A stretch of 64,000 nt of DNA, taken from Clostridia bacterium. GTDB lineage: Bacteria > Bacillota > Clostridia > Oscillospirales > Acutalibacteraceae. Shown piece by piece: positions 18,301-26,588 of this stretch. Numbering within the stretch: position 1 is the first letter of the stretch; each line of letters begins with the position of its first letter. The stretch is taken from NCBI GenBank assembly GCA_017623575.1, contig JAGAOS010000014.1, positions 1 to 64,000 of the forward strand. Direction: 5' to 3'. The notes under the pieces are model-generated. The model ran no database searches. It was not told where the DNA came from and saw only the letters and a program-made list of their open reading frames with translations. A program made the position numbers and the translations under genes.

Positions 18301-18989
18301 TTACTACTATTGAGGATGAAGAATACTATCTCTTTATTAACTTCGGATTAAAGGGTGCTATTGGTAATCAGGATGTTATCGTTTCCGACTTCGTTATTGA
18401 AGAGGTTGTTGAGGGCTCCGCTCCTGCAGCTGATGATATGATTGCTCATCCCGGTGTTTCTATCCGTAAGAATACCGAAAGCGCATATGGTCAGGCTCTC
18501 CGTTACAAGTTCACAGTTGACGCTTCTGTTATTGCTGATGCACAGGCTGACGGCTATGAGCTTACCGAGTACGGCGCAATCGTTGCTCTTAGTGATGAAC
18601 TTGCAGGTCATGCAGCTGATCCTATTATGAACGCAACAAGCTATACAGTTCGTAAGGGTGTTGCATATCAGAAGGCATTTGGCGGCGCAGCTACCACAAA
18701 TATTCAGTTTGCTGTAGCTGATAATGGCGATGTTACCTATACCGCAGCGCTTTACAACATCCCCACCGAAAACTATTCTTCTAATCTTGCGGTTCGTCCC
18801 TATGCAGTGTTTAAAAATGCTGATGGTGATTCCTACATCCGTTACGGCACCACCAGAGTTGCCAGCGTATTTGAAGTTGCTAAGGCAGTTTTGGAAGGCA
18901 GCAATACAGATGATATTACCTATGTAAACAATACACTTCTTGCAGGTGATATTAAAGCTGCATATGATGCTTGGGTAGCAGAACAGTAA
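15393..18989 (+). CDS. Large secreted multidomain glycan-binding-like protein, 1198 aa
   Basis: A signal peptide (residues 1-28: MKKSLSILLALLMIL, cleaved near GASAEQ) leads to repeated beta-rich modules. W-type modules (TLEPNTTYLLDFNWK pattern) start near 35, 239, 642 and 829. An SWxFGL module (ATYANGDVSWTT...YAWGFGFGY) spans about 397-567. An InlB B-repeat-like segment (GYGAASADKTG...FLGWYVGDELVSEEE) spans 568-640. The C-terminal 190 residues are a separate domain starting near 1009 and ending in the YIRYGTTRVAS region. No catalytic motif is recognised and no cell-wall anchor is seen. AGGAGG precedes the ATG. Divergent from the AraC genes, so likely their target. Confidence 0.8.
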   Translation: MKKSLSILLALLMILSSLPIMTFGASAEQADPNVLADYTYANWQTRRWGSSNEGTESLNGGNSIYLREVNYQTAFTTVTLEPNTTYLLDFNWKADTNESLNGIFLRNLFVFAESTYGSNEALLAPAPSSDLGSYAGSGSWHHDNGAFYPAGATDQLTSLGADLESESNDFTARQNATAGTWQHFATKFTTNSTDTEYAIMPDFAANSTGNAGPNAIHFSDFRLITVADSEAIAIEDKVASDWYPFQHSKIYDDTSFTQDGITSDFRVEKPVYQKVSTVVELDPYTAYTFDFDYYSVAHANGNPYISSIRVFDYASGSVFDPANWTAEQDYNKAYTDIENGSYGSASGAGSWQHVATSFTTTAATKYNITICFNASGFHNDQVVYLANFELDTLVAKKPGNILNNATYANGDVSWTTAEGQNMDARMSFDGGLDNPAFSINGGYAWGFGFGYANLSGSNYGYLYIKANGLKAGKTYDFSYICRNDFRFAIDTIACGDNAVTNYVVAPAYENVASPDGKPAQITTAMFTVPVDGDYVITLKANRNSEHQMPGITWTTTYLCDLELYERDAMYNVSVSKEGYGAASADKTGLIEEGTTVTFTARAELYERFLGWYVGDELVSEEEVYTTTVAGDLNPVAKFTAYSENLMADYTVAGGKFVSRYWGSPSDSAVSRYGGNAVFVSDAPHQTFVTKATLEAGKEYTFSFEWKSAANEYNKLYPQRIEVKKINTPELDILGDKDTTWGDGTGYKGSLGEDIETGVNGSYTNQDIANTCEWQNITVKFTPTEAGEYGIIIPLSFEKQDLGEGEMHYNNKQSIYFSDFVLKEAPVIEYTGTHYDWNGVHWSEVSDSADTRDGGYAYKVAKAMSQNINTTLTLKPGTTYRYSFNWKAIDNAEGLAFVQSSSIYSANSGDSSKGNKTNYNWYDENDSAGYVPVYVPDEGYSNLMTDVSNPNGVDTAEDDVLKSWNTYSATFTTIEDEEYYLFINFGLKGAIGNQDVIVSDFVIEEVVEGSAPAADDMIAHPGVSIRKNTESAYGQALRYKFTVDASVIADAQADGYELTEYGAIVALSDELAGHAADPIMNATSYTVRKGVAYQKAFGGAATTNIQFAVADNGDVTYTAALYNIPTENYSSNLAVRPYAVFKNADGDSYIRYGTTRVASVFEVAKAVLEGSNTDDITYVNNTLLAGDIKAAYDAWVAEQ

Positions 18990-19021
18990 TATTCAAGCTG
19001 AATTAAACAGTTAAATTAACC

Positions 19022-19055
19022 TTAGGCGGTGCGCAGGTATTTGCGCACCGCCTAA
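19022..19055. terminator. Strong 14-bp hairpin after the 15393 gene
   Basis: TTAGGCGGTGCGCA and TGCGCACCGCCTAA are perfect arms around a 6-nt loop, 32 nt after the stop codon. There is no T-run, so it may act as a transcript-protecting hairpin or a weak terminator. Confidence 0.6.
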
Positions 19056-19130
19056 CAAACCAGATATTGGAATTGTATAATGCATTATAAAAATAACCTA
19101 AAAAATGCAAGCATTGACAAAATTTCTCTG

Positions 19131-19159
19131 TTGCTTTTGAAGCGGAATTAATTTACAAT
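19131..19159 (+). promoter_or_regulatory. Candidate promoter for the 19614-24779-26521 operon
   Basis: TTGCTT (19131-19136), 17-nt spacer, TACAAT (19154-19159). If used, the leader would be about 450 nt long and include the hairpin at 19192 and the element at 19296. Confidence 0.4.
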
Positions 19160-19191
19160 AAAAATAACAAATTTTATTGTAAAGGATGTCT

Positions 19192-19230
19192 GTTTTAACA
19201 TATTTTTATGTTTTTATAATATGTTAAAAC
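19192..19230. repeat. 12-bp inverted repeat
   Basis: GTTTTAACATAT and ATATGTTAAAAC are perfect arms with a 15-nt AT-rich loop containing TTTTTATG. It could be a regulator site or a weak hairpin in the operon leader. Confidence 0.45.
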
Positions 19231-19295
19231 TCTGTTGTTTTTATAATATATTATATAATGTATAGTTTTAGTGTTATATAATTCTTTTTTCAGCC

Positions 19296-19572
19296 TTAAG
19301 CAGAGGGGGAGTATACGAACACGATTTTGATGTGCAAATTTCCGCCTTTGCTATGTTAAAATGCTCGTAAATCCGCTAGGATTTACTGTGCTTTTGCCTT
19401 GCATATGCGAAAATTCACTCCTTCAAAATTCTGCGACCTGAAATATGCAGAATTTCTGGTGGTTTTCGCGTGCGATGATGGCGGCGAGGCTGTCGCCTGC
19501 TGACATCATCAATCCGAAAAACGCCGAAATAATGCTATTTCAGGCGTGTTCGGATACTCCTCCTCTGCTTAA
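19296..19572. mobile_element. 277-bp element with 28-bp imperfect terminal inverted repeats
   Basis: The ends (TTAAGCAGAGGGGGAGTATA at the left; its near-complement ends at 19572) form a 28-nt inverted repeat with two mismatches. Inside are further nested inverted repeats: GTAAATCC/GGATTTAC, AAATTCTGC/GCAGAATTT, GCGAAAA/TTTTCGC and GATGATG/CATCATC. No ORF is supported. The right end shares the AAATAA..CTATTT..CAGGCGTG block with the element at 26782. It may be a miniature mobile element or a structured RNA; it sits directly before the ribosome binding site of the 19614 gene. Confidence 0.6.
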
Positions 19573-19613
19573 ATTTGGCTTTTAAATATATAAAGAAAGG
19601 AATGGTTATTAAA

Positions 19614-22600
19614 ATGAAAAAAACCTTATGTTTGCTTCTTGCAGTGTTGATTGTGGCCTGCAGTTTTCCGGCATTTATTACATCCTATGCAGATTCTTCA
19701 GTAAATCTTCTTGCAGATGCTTCTAATGCTAACGGAGCTGTTACCTGGACCGATAAAATCGACCCCAGAGGCAATTTGATTGATAGCAAAACCGAGTCGG
19801 TTTATGGAGGCTACTCCTGGACCTTTGGTTTGGGCTATGGTGATGTTGTTGGCTCTAAATATGAATATGTTAATATTAAAGCCACAGGTCTTAAAGCTGA
19901 TACCAAGTATGATTTTTCATACATATATCAAAGAGACTTTATATTTGCTGTTGATTCGGTTAATACTGCAAACGGTGGTGTTATAGATTTTGCTGAGCCT
20001 ACTACATCAAATGTGGCAGATGCTTCCCGTGCATATCTTGTTGCTACCTCCTTTACAGTACCCGCGGCGGGCGATTATACAATCAGGCTTAAAATCAACA
20101 GAGATATGCGTCCCGCAGACTGTAAGTGGGATACCGTTGTTCTTGGCGATTTAAGCTTAACCGAATCCACAGAGGTTGTAGTCCCCGATAACTTCAACTT
20201 CCTTGAAAATGCTACCTACGCAAACGGTGATGTTAGTTGGACAACGACCACTAACCTTGCCCAGAAGATAGGTAATATTGATTCCTGGGGCGGCGGAAAT
20301 AATGATAATAAAACAAAGTCGGTAAACGGCGGCTATTCTTGGTCCTTCGGACTTGGTGATCCCAATGTTAAAGGCGATGTTTATGCCTATGTTTACATAA
20401 AGGCAAAGGGTCTTACCGCTGACACCCGTTATGATTTCTCATATATTTATCAAAAGGATTTTATAATCGGGTTTGACAGAGTTACCGATAAAGACGGCAA
20501 TCTGGTTGCCATTGAGGGCAACGCTACCGATATCGCTATTTCGGGCGGTGACCGCGCACATTTAGTTTCGGCTACATTCAAGGCGCCTGCAAGCGGTGAC
20601 TACACCATTGCGCTTAAAACAAACAGAGATATGCGTCCTGCAGACTGCCAGTGGAGCCATACCGTTTTAAGTGACCTTGTTCTTAAAAAGAGTACAAAGG
20701 CAGAAAAAGCAACCGCCGAGGTTACCGTAAGCGGTAATGGTGATGCCACCGTTTCAAACGCTAACCCCGCAATTGGAAGTGAGGTTACATATACCGCAAT
20801 TCCTTGGCAGGGAGAGGATTTCTTAGGCTGGTACAAGGGTGAAGAAAAGGTAAGCGAAAACACAGAGCTTACTGTTACAGTTACCGAAAATATTACGCTT
20901 ATTGCTAAATTCTCCTCTAAGAGTCTTAATGTGCTTGCAGGTAAAAAGGCAAGCGACTGGAAGTGTTGGGAGCACTCTGTAATAGCCGACTCTACCGAGT
21001 CCCGTAACGGCGGCAAGGGTTATCAGGTTAGTAAGGCAATGTATCAAAGCATTTATACTACCGTAACACTTAATCCCAACACCGAATATAAGCTCTCCTT
21101 TAACTGGAAGAGTGCCGCTAGCGATAAGGGTCATTCATACCCAACTGCCATAAGGGTTTATTCTACAAAGGATGCCGATATTGAAGATAGAACTAATTGG
21201 ATAGACGGCGGAAACTATTATCCTAAAAATGCAACCAATTTAATAGGCGAGGTTCAGTACCCAACACCCGATATGGCTAAAACAGAGGATTGGCAGTCTT
21301 TAGCCACCTCGTTCACTACCTCGGGTGACTCCGAATACAATCTTGTTATTCTATTTGGTCTTACAGGCGCCGTTGCTGATCAGGTTGTTAATCTTTCCGA
21401 CTTTATTTTAGAGGATGCCGGTGGCGCGGCACAGCTTCCCTCTATTTCCGATAAAAAAGCGGCAGATTGGGTTGGCTATCAGTGGTCACAGGTATATGAC
21501 TCAACCGAATCCCGTAACGGTGGTAACGGGTTCCTTATTAAGGAAGCTATGTACCAGAATATGTACACACATCTTACCCTTAATCCCAACACCGAATATA
21601 ACCTTTCCTTTGAGTGGAAGGCTGTTGCAAACTCGGTAGGTGTTGTTTGGCCAACTGATGTTGTTGTGGTTTCCCGTAATGATATTGATATTGATAACCG
21701 AGCCAACTGGGTAGAAAGTGACTTTAAATATGGTGCCTTCGACTTGGAAAATGGCGGCGATGCCGGAAGCGCACAAGCTGCAGAAACCCTTGAGTGGCAG
21801 CATGCAACAACATCTTTTACTACCAAGGGCGATAGCGAATATAGCCTTTTAATACATTTCCAGGCACCCGGTAACGGTCATCAGGAAATTTATGTTTCTG
21901 ACTTTAAGCTGGAGGAAAAAGGTCCTTCGGGCGGCGGAGAGGATGAGGAGGATACCGATAACCTCGCCGCAGGCTATAGCAATGCTGCCGGTAATGTTAC
22001 TTGGTCAGATAATGCTGATGCACATCATGATAAAATTGACAAACGCTCCGATATTGAGGGCGGTCTTAGCTGGGGATTTGGTCTTGCCAGCACCAACTTC
22101 GACGGAGGTATCGGTGATAACGGCGAGCAGTGGTATCCTGCCTATGTTTACATTAAAACTGATGAGCTGGAGACAGGTCACAAGTATGAGTTTTCATACA
22201 TTTTCCAAAAGGACTTCCTTATTTTGTTTGATTCAATCGATTCAGACGCTAAGATTATAAAAACTGAGGATGTTAAGCTTTTGGAGGGCGACCGCGCTCA
22301 TCGCATAACAGTTCACTTTACAGCCACTAAGTCAGGCGCTCACACCATTACTCTTAAAATGGGTAAGGGACAAAATAACATCAACTGCCAGTGGGATCAC
22401 ACAGTTTTATGTGACCTGAAGCTTTATGATATTACCAACCGCGTTTACGGTAAGGTAAGCTCTGAGGCCGGCGGTACAATTGAAGGCTTTGATAAGCAAT
22501 ACTGCACAAAGGGTGATACAATCACTCTTACCGCAACTCCTCTTTCGGGCAATACCTTTAAGGGTTGGTACAATGAAAATGATGAGTTGGTATCTGCAGA

Positions 22601-24779
22601 TGCAGTTTATACCTTTACTGCTGAAAGCGATTTTAACTTGATTGCTAAGTACAACGGCAACAACATTCCTAATATTGATTGGCTAACTCAGCACGGTATG
22701 GACGGTACCTTTGAAAACGGTACTATGGAAGGCTGGAGAGCTGAGGACAGAGATAACGGTGATGACACAAGCTGGGCATCCTTTGAGCGTAGCACCGATA
22801 TGGCTTATAACGGCAGCTATTCACTTAAATTCCGTTCCCGCTACAGAACCACATTCTTTAAATTTACTGACCTTAAAAAGAACAGCAACTATAAGCTTAC
22901 CTTCTATATAAATCATCCTGATTTATATATTCCTAAAATAGACGAGAATCAAGAAAAGAGCGAATACAACGAAGAAGCTGTTATCAGATGGTTTGGTATT
23001 ACTGCGGGTTCATCTAGTCTTTATAGCGAACCCGGCTCACTCACTGCACCTTCAATCAAGGGCGGTAGCGGTTGGTATAAGGTAAATATTTTCTTTAATA
23101 CCGGCGAATTTACCGAGGCAGAGTGGAATTTCTATTATACCAATAAGGATAACGCACCCATTGAATTTATTTATATGGATGATGTAAGCCTTGTAGAATA
23201 CACCTCTAATGCCTTTGAAAATGGCGATTTTGAGGGCGGCGCCGCTCCTTGGAGAGGCGACTTTACCGCAGATAACGGTGTAGCTAAGGCATCGGCTGAT
23301 AATCACTTCTATCAGAATGTGAACCTAGGCGCTCAGTCACTTTACACTGTTTCCTTTAAGGCTAAGGGTAAGGGTGTAGCAGGTGCAAGCCAAATTACAA
23401 CCGAGGCGCCCAATGTTACAAACTATGTTTCCTCACAAAGCGCCGTTAATATTGATTCTGCTGAGTTTAAAACCTATTCATTTGATGTTTATACGGGAAT
23501 CAATCCCGATGTTGCCCTTTTCTTTAAGGCTATTGAGGGTGAACTGATTGTTGATGATATTACAGTTACAAAAGCCGTTGAAAAGAGCAACGCAATTGTA
23601 GAAAAGGTAGACTTTGAATCTGAACGCTTTGCGCTCCACGAAAAGTCTGATGTATTTGAAATTTATAGCGGTACTAAAGGCGACGCTAATGTTCATAGCG
23701 GTACAAAGTCGCTCCGCTTTAATTCTGCAAAAGCCCAAAAGGGAGTTAGCTATATTTTACAGGAAGCATTCCCCTCGGCTCAGATTGCGGCAAATACCAA
23801 CTACAAATTAACCCTTTATTATAAAACCACAAAGGGCAACAGCCTTTATCTTGCGCCCGAATTTTTACCCGATGCCGGTGTTAAAGCTGAGTATACCGCC
23901 GCAGATAATGGTTGGACTAAGGTAGAATTTTTATTCAGCAAGCTTACAATTGCTTATGTTAAAACTATAATTGGTAACATTGCGGGTAAAACAAATGCAG
24001 ATTTTTATATTGATGATATTACCCTTTCAATTGCACCACCTATGGTTGTTGAAACCAATTCTAAGAATAAGTATTGTGAGTGGCCTCTTAACACCTTAAA
24101 TAATCAGGGCTTTGAGGATAAAATCACAGCTAACGATTGGGCAAAGCTTCCCAAAACTGCTGAGCTTCGTACCGATAAGGGCGCGGCGGGTGATAACTAT
24201 CTTCGCTTTAAAGCAGGTAGCTACTATGTATTACCTGTAAAGCTTGATCCCAGCGAGATGTATTATTTCTCAATTTCAAGCCGTCTGGGCAGCAATTCCA
24301 AGGGCTTTGTTGGTGTTGCATCTAATCCCGAGGGAACTAAGTTCTACGCCGATATGAATGGTACTGTTGCATCTAAAATTAATGTAGATACAGCAAAATG
24401 GAGCAGAGATGCATTCCTCTTCTCCACAGGTGAAAGCGGAATGGTTTACCTTGTATTCTCGGCTGATAATGGCTACATTGATGTAGATGAAGTATGCCTT
24501 TACAAGCGTAAATACGGTAAGGAAGCTGACCCCAATGACCATACCAAGTTTATTCCCTACGATTATGATAACCCCGATCCCTCAACCGTTGTTTTAAATG
24601 GCGGCGACCCCAGCTTCTCAGGTAATGAAGAAACTGAGGAGGAATCAGGCGCTTCACCCGAAACAGGTGACAGCCTTGCAATTCCCGCACTCGCTATTGC
24701 CATTGCATTGCTTTCAGCAGTAATTTTGCTTTTAAGCGTCGGACGAACCGACAAAGATGAAAAAGGAGGTAACGCATAA
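19614..24779 (+). CDS. Giant secreted, probably wall-anchored glycan-binding-like protein, about 1721 aa
   Basis: Signal peptide at residues 1-26 (MKKTLCLLLAVLIVACSF). SWxFGL modules start near 30, 194 and 782; InlB B-repeat-like segments near 365 and 942; W-type modules near 437 and 614. Four further CBM-like units, some with the FENGDFEGG-type start of CBM4/9-like folds, start near 1021, 1198, 1329 and 1485. The C-terminus has SPETGD (about 1680), a hydrophobic helix and a short charged tail, a non-canonical LPxTG-like sorting signal. I prefer ATG 19614 for the signal peptide; upstream in-frame ATGs lack a properly spaced ribosome binding site. No catalytic domain was recognised. The lipoprotein gene overlaps its stop. 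Confidence 0.8.
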   Translation: MKKTLCLLLAVLIVACSFPAFITSYADSSVNLLADASNANGAVTWTDKIDPRGNLIDSKTESVYGGYSWTFGLGYGDVVGSKYEYVNIKATGLKADTKYDFSYIYQRDFIFAVDSVNTANGGVIDFAEPTTSNVADASRAYLVATSFTVPAAGDYTIRLKINRDMRPADCKWDTVVLGDLSLTESTEVVVPDNFNFLENATYANGDVSWTTTTNLAQKIGNIDSWGGGNNDNKTKSVNGGYSWSFGLGDPNVKGDVYAYVYIKAKGLTADTRYDFSYIYQKDFIIGFDRVTDKDGNLVAIEGNATDIAISGGDRAHLVSATFKAPASGDYTIALKTNRDMRPADCQWSHTVLSDLVLKKSTKAEKATAEVTVSGNGDATVSNANPAIGSEVTYTAIPWQGEDFLGWYKGEEKVSENTELTVTVTENITLIAKFSSKSLNVLAGKKASDWKCWEHSVIADSTESRNGGKGYQVSKAMYQSIYTTVTLNPNTEYKLSFNWKSAASDKGHSYPTAIRVYSTKDADIEDRTNWIDGGNYYPKNATNLIGEVQYPTPDMAKTEDWQSLATSFTTSGDSEYNLVILFGLTGAVADQVVNLSDFILEDAGGAAQLPSISDKKAADWVGYQWSQVYDSTESRNGGNGFLIKEAMYQNMYTHLTLNPNTEYNLSFEWKAVANSVGVVWPTDVVVVSRNDIDIDNRANWVESDFKYGAFDLENGGDAGSAQAAETLEWQHATTSFTTKGDSEYSLLIHFQAPGNGHQEIYVSDFKLEEKGPSGGGEDEEDTDNLAAGYSNAAGNVTWSDNADAHHDKIDKRSDIEGGLSWGFGLASTNFDGGIGDNGEQWYPAYVYIKTDELETGHKYEFSYIFQKDFLILFDSIDSDAKIIKTEDVKLLEGDRAHRITVHFTATKSGAHTITLKMGKGQNNINCQWDHTVLCDLKLYDITNRVYGKVSSEAGGTIEGFDKQYCTKGDTITLTATPLSGNTFKGWYNENDELVSADAVYTFTAESDFNLIAKYNGNNIPNIDWLTQHGMDGTFENGTMEGWRAEDRDNGDDTSWASFERSTDMAYNGSYSLKFRSRYRTTFFKFTDLKKNSNYKLTFYINHPDLYIPKIDENQEKSEYNEEAVIRWFGITAGSSSLYSEPGSLTAPSIKGGSGWYKVNIFFNTGEFTEAEWNFYYTNKDNAPIEFIYMDDVSLVEYTSNAFENGDFEGGAAPWRGDFTADNGVAKASADNHFYQNVNLGAQSLYTVSFKAKGKGVAGASQITTEAPNVTNYVSSQSAVNIDSAEFKTYSFDVYTGINPDVALFFKAIEGELIVDDITVTKAVEKSNAIVEKVDFESERFALHEKSDVFEIYSGTKGDANVHSGTKSLRFNSAKAQKGVSYILQEAFPSAQIAANTNYKLTLYYKTTKGNSLYLAPEFLPDAGVKAEYTAADNGWTKVEFLFSKLTIAYVKTIIGNIAGKTNADFYIDDITLSIAPPMVVETNSKNKYCEWPLNTLNNQGFEDKITANDWAKLPKTAELRTDKGAAGDNYLRFKAGSYYVLPVKLDPSEMYYFSISSRLGSNSKGFVGVASNPEGTKFYADMNGTVASKINVDTAKWSRDAFLFSTGESGMVYLVFSADNGYIDVDEVCLYKRKYGKEADPNDHTKFIPYDYDNPDPSTVVLNGGDPSFSGNEETEEESGASPETGDSLAIPALAIAIALLSAVILLLSVGRTDKDEKGGNA

Positions 24780-26521
24780 TGATTAAAAAGCTTTGTTTAT
24801 TACTCGCTTTAGTTCTTGCACTCAGTCTTTTTGGTGCCTGCAGTACCTCCAAACCGGTGGATAATCCCTCATCTGATGTTTCATCAGTAACAAGTGAAGA
24901 AACTCCAAGCACCCCTGATGATACCACCGAAACCCCTTCTGATATTGAGGATGAGGTATCCTCTGAGGAGGAATTTGATGGCGAGTACTTTGAAGATGGT
25001 TATTTTGATGAAGAGTACAAGTATGTAAATCATCTTTATGTTTACAACAACGAAAAGCCTCTGACCGAAAGATACGGCGGTATGAGTGGTACCGTTTGGC
25101 ACGCCTTCGGCTTTATGAAGGATGATAAAACAGGTCGTGTTTACAATGACAAGATGATGAATCTGGAGCTTGACCGCCTGCAGAATACAGGTATGCACTA
25201 CTGCCGTACCCGTTATCAGAGTGAATGGTTATGGGATCCGGTTAAGGAAAACTATAATTGGGATTCAAAGCGCTTTGGTTACTTCTGTGATTATGCCAAT
25301 GCCCTGCAGGACAGAGATATGGAAATCATTCTTCAGGTAGGCTGGCACTTTGGATTTATTACCGAGATTACCCAGCACAGTATTGATGAGGTTGCTTATC
25401 TCCGCGGTGATGGTGATGATAAATTCGGTGAATCGGTTGGCTATGATTTATCGGGTCTTTCCTCTGAGGATGCCCGTATGACCAAGGCTGCCTACCGTTT
25501 TGGCTACTTCTATGCCGAAACTCTTCGTCAGCTTCGCGCACGCGGAATAAACAATATCTCCCACCTCATTTATATGACCGAGCCTTCTAACGGTTATTCA
25601 GGTCCCAAAATGGGTTGTGAAAACAGGGAATATGTGCTTTTCTCCCGCGCATTTAAGGATAAGCTTGTTAAGGAGAATGTTGCTCATACCGTTAAGCATA
25701 TGGGTCCCAATGAAACATCTAAAACAGGTAATGAACTGTTTAAGTATGTTATGGATAACGCTCCCGATTTGTTTGATGTTTACACTGTTCATGATTATCC
25801 CCATTTAAGAGATACCACTGCCGATATGCTTTATGACATTTACGGTCAGACTCTTGATTCCTATGTAGAACATGCCAAAAATGGCGGCGTTTGGGGAACC
25901 AAACAAGAATTCTGGCTTGATGAGTATGATATTAAGTATGACGACAAGGAAAATGGATTAAACAACTTCTGGGAAGGACTTCAGAATGTTTACGGCAATC
26001 TTATTGCTCAGCAAAAGGGTGTAGAAACTACCGTTTTCTGGCAGCTGTTTGACCAGCTCTGGACCGACCACAGTCACTCGGGCGGTGAGTTCTTTGAAGG
26101 TATTCATATGTGCGGCGATATTCCGTCACTATTTATATCTGCAACCCCCTATGACCAGTATTATGCAACAGGTCTGTTCAGTAAATACAATGGTTATAAA
26201 AACGGTAAATCCTACAGAACAAGTCTTGTTGACGATGCTATGATGTATGAGGGCGTTTACATTGGCGCCGTACAGCTTGAGGATGGCAACTGGACCATTA
26301 CCGTTGTAAATCTTAATATTGATGAAGCATATATTGATGTATCCTTTGGTAAGGCAATTAATAAAACCATGTTCAGGCATGTTGAGGCAGCAGGTGATGT
26401 TAAGGCAACACCCGATGCAAGACTTGCCGATGCAGATAAGTGCTTTAAGGATGTTAAGAATAAAATGTATGATACTATCCCGGGTGGCTCTGTTGTAGTT
26501 TACACCAGCGTTAAAGGATAA
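24779..26521 (+). CDS. Lipoprotein with GH-A-like TIM-barrel glycoside hydrolase domain
   Basis: The 580-aa product has a lipoprotein signal (LFGAC, Cys about residue 20), a Ser/Thr/Glu-rich linker to about residue 85 and a catalytic-like domain. YMTEPSNGY (E268) resembles the acid/base motif at the end of barrel strand 4, and EFWLDEYD (E382) resembles the nucleophile strand of clan GH-A enzymes. The C-terminal part (about 490-580) looks like a beta-sandwich. The family and substrate are not recognised. It would act on the outer face of the membrane. Its ATG overlaps the stop of the giant protein gene (TAATG), so the two are translationally coupled. Confidence 0.75.
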   Translation: MIKKLCLLLALVLALSLFGACSTSKPVDNPSSDVSSVTSEETPSTPDDTTETPSDIEDEVSSEEEFDGEYFEDGYFDEEYKYVNHLYVYNNEKPLTERYGGMSGTVWHAFGFMKDDKTGRVYNDKMMNLELDRLQNTGMHYCRTRYQSEWLWDPVKENYNWDSKRFGYFCDYANALQDRDMEIILQVGWHFGFITEITQHSIDEVAYLRGDGDDKFGESVGYDLSGLSSEDARMTKAAYRFGYFYAETLRQLRARGINNISHLIYMTEPSNGYSGPKMGCENREYVLFSRAFKDKLVKENVAHTVKHMGPNETSKTGNELFKYVMDNAPDLFDVYTVHDYPHLRDTTADMLYDIYGQTLDSYVEHAKNGGVWGTKQEFWLDEYDIKYDDKENGLNNFWEGLQNVYGNLIAQQKGVETTVFWQLFDQLWTDHSHSGGEFFEGIHMCGDIPSLFISATPYDQYYATGLFSKYNGYKNGKSYRTSLVDDAMMYEGVYIGAVQLEDGNWTITVVNLNIDEAYIDVSFGKAINKTMFRHVEAAGDVKATPDARLADADKCFKDVKNKMYDTIPGGSVVVYTSVKG

Positions 26522-26536
26522 TTAAAGCTATAAAAA

Positions 26537-26588
26537 CAATAAGGTTTCGGTTTTTAGTAACCGAAACCTTATTGTTTTATTTTTTTTA
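26537..26588. terminator. Terminator hairpin, identical copy at 27516
   Basis: CAATAAGGTTTCGG pairs with CCGAAACCTTATTG, followed by a long T-rich run to 26588. It ends the lipoprotein gene and may serve the SLOG gene on the minus strand. Confidence 0.85.

Noticed and set aside
19296..19572. Retron-like ncRNA (complementary ends and multiple stems)
   Set aside because: No reverse transcriptase gene lies within the window, and the second copy interrupts a gene, which fits a mobile element better.
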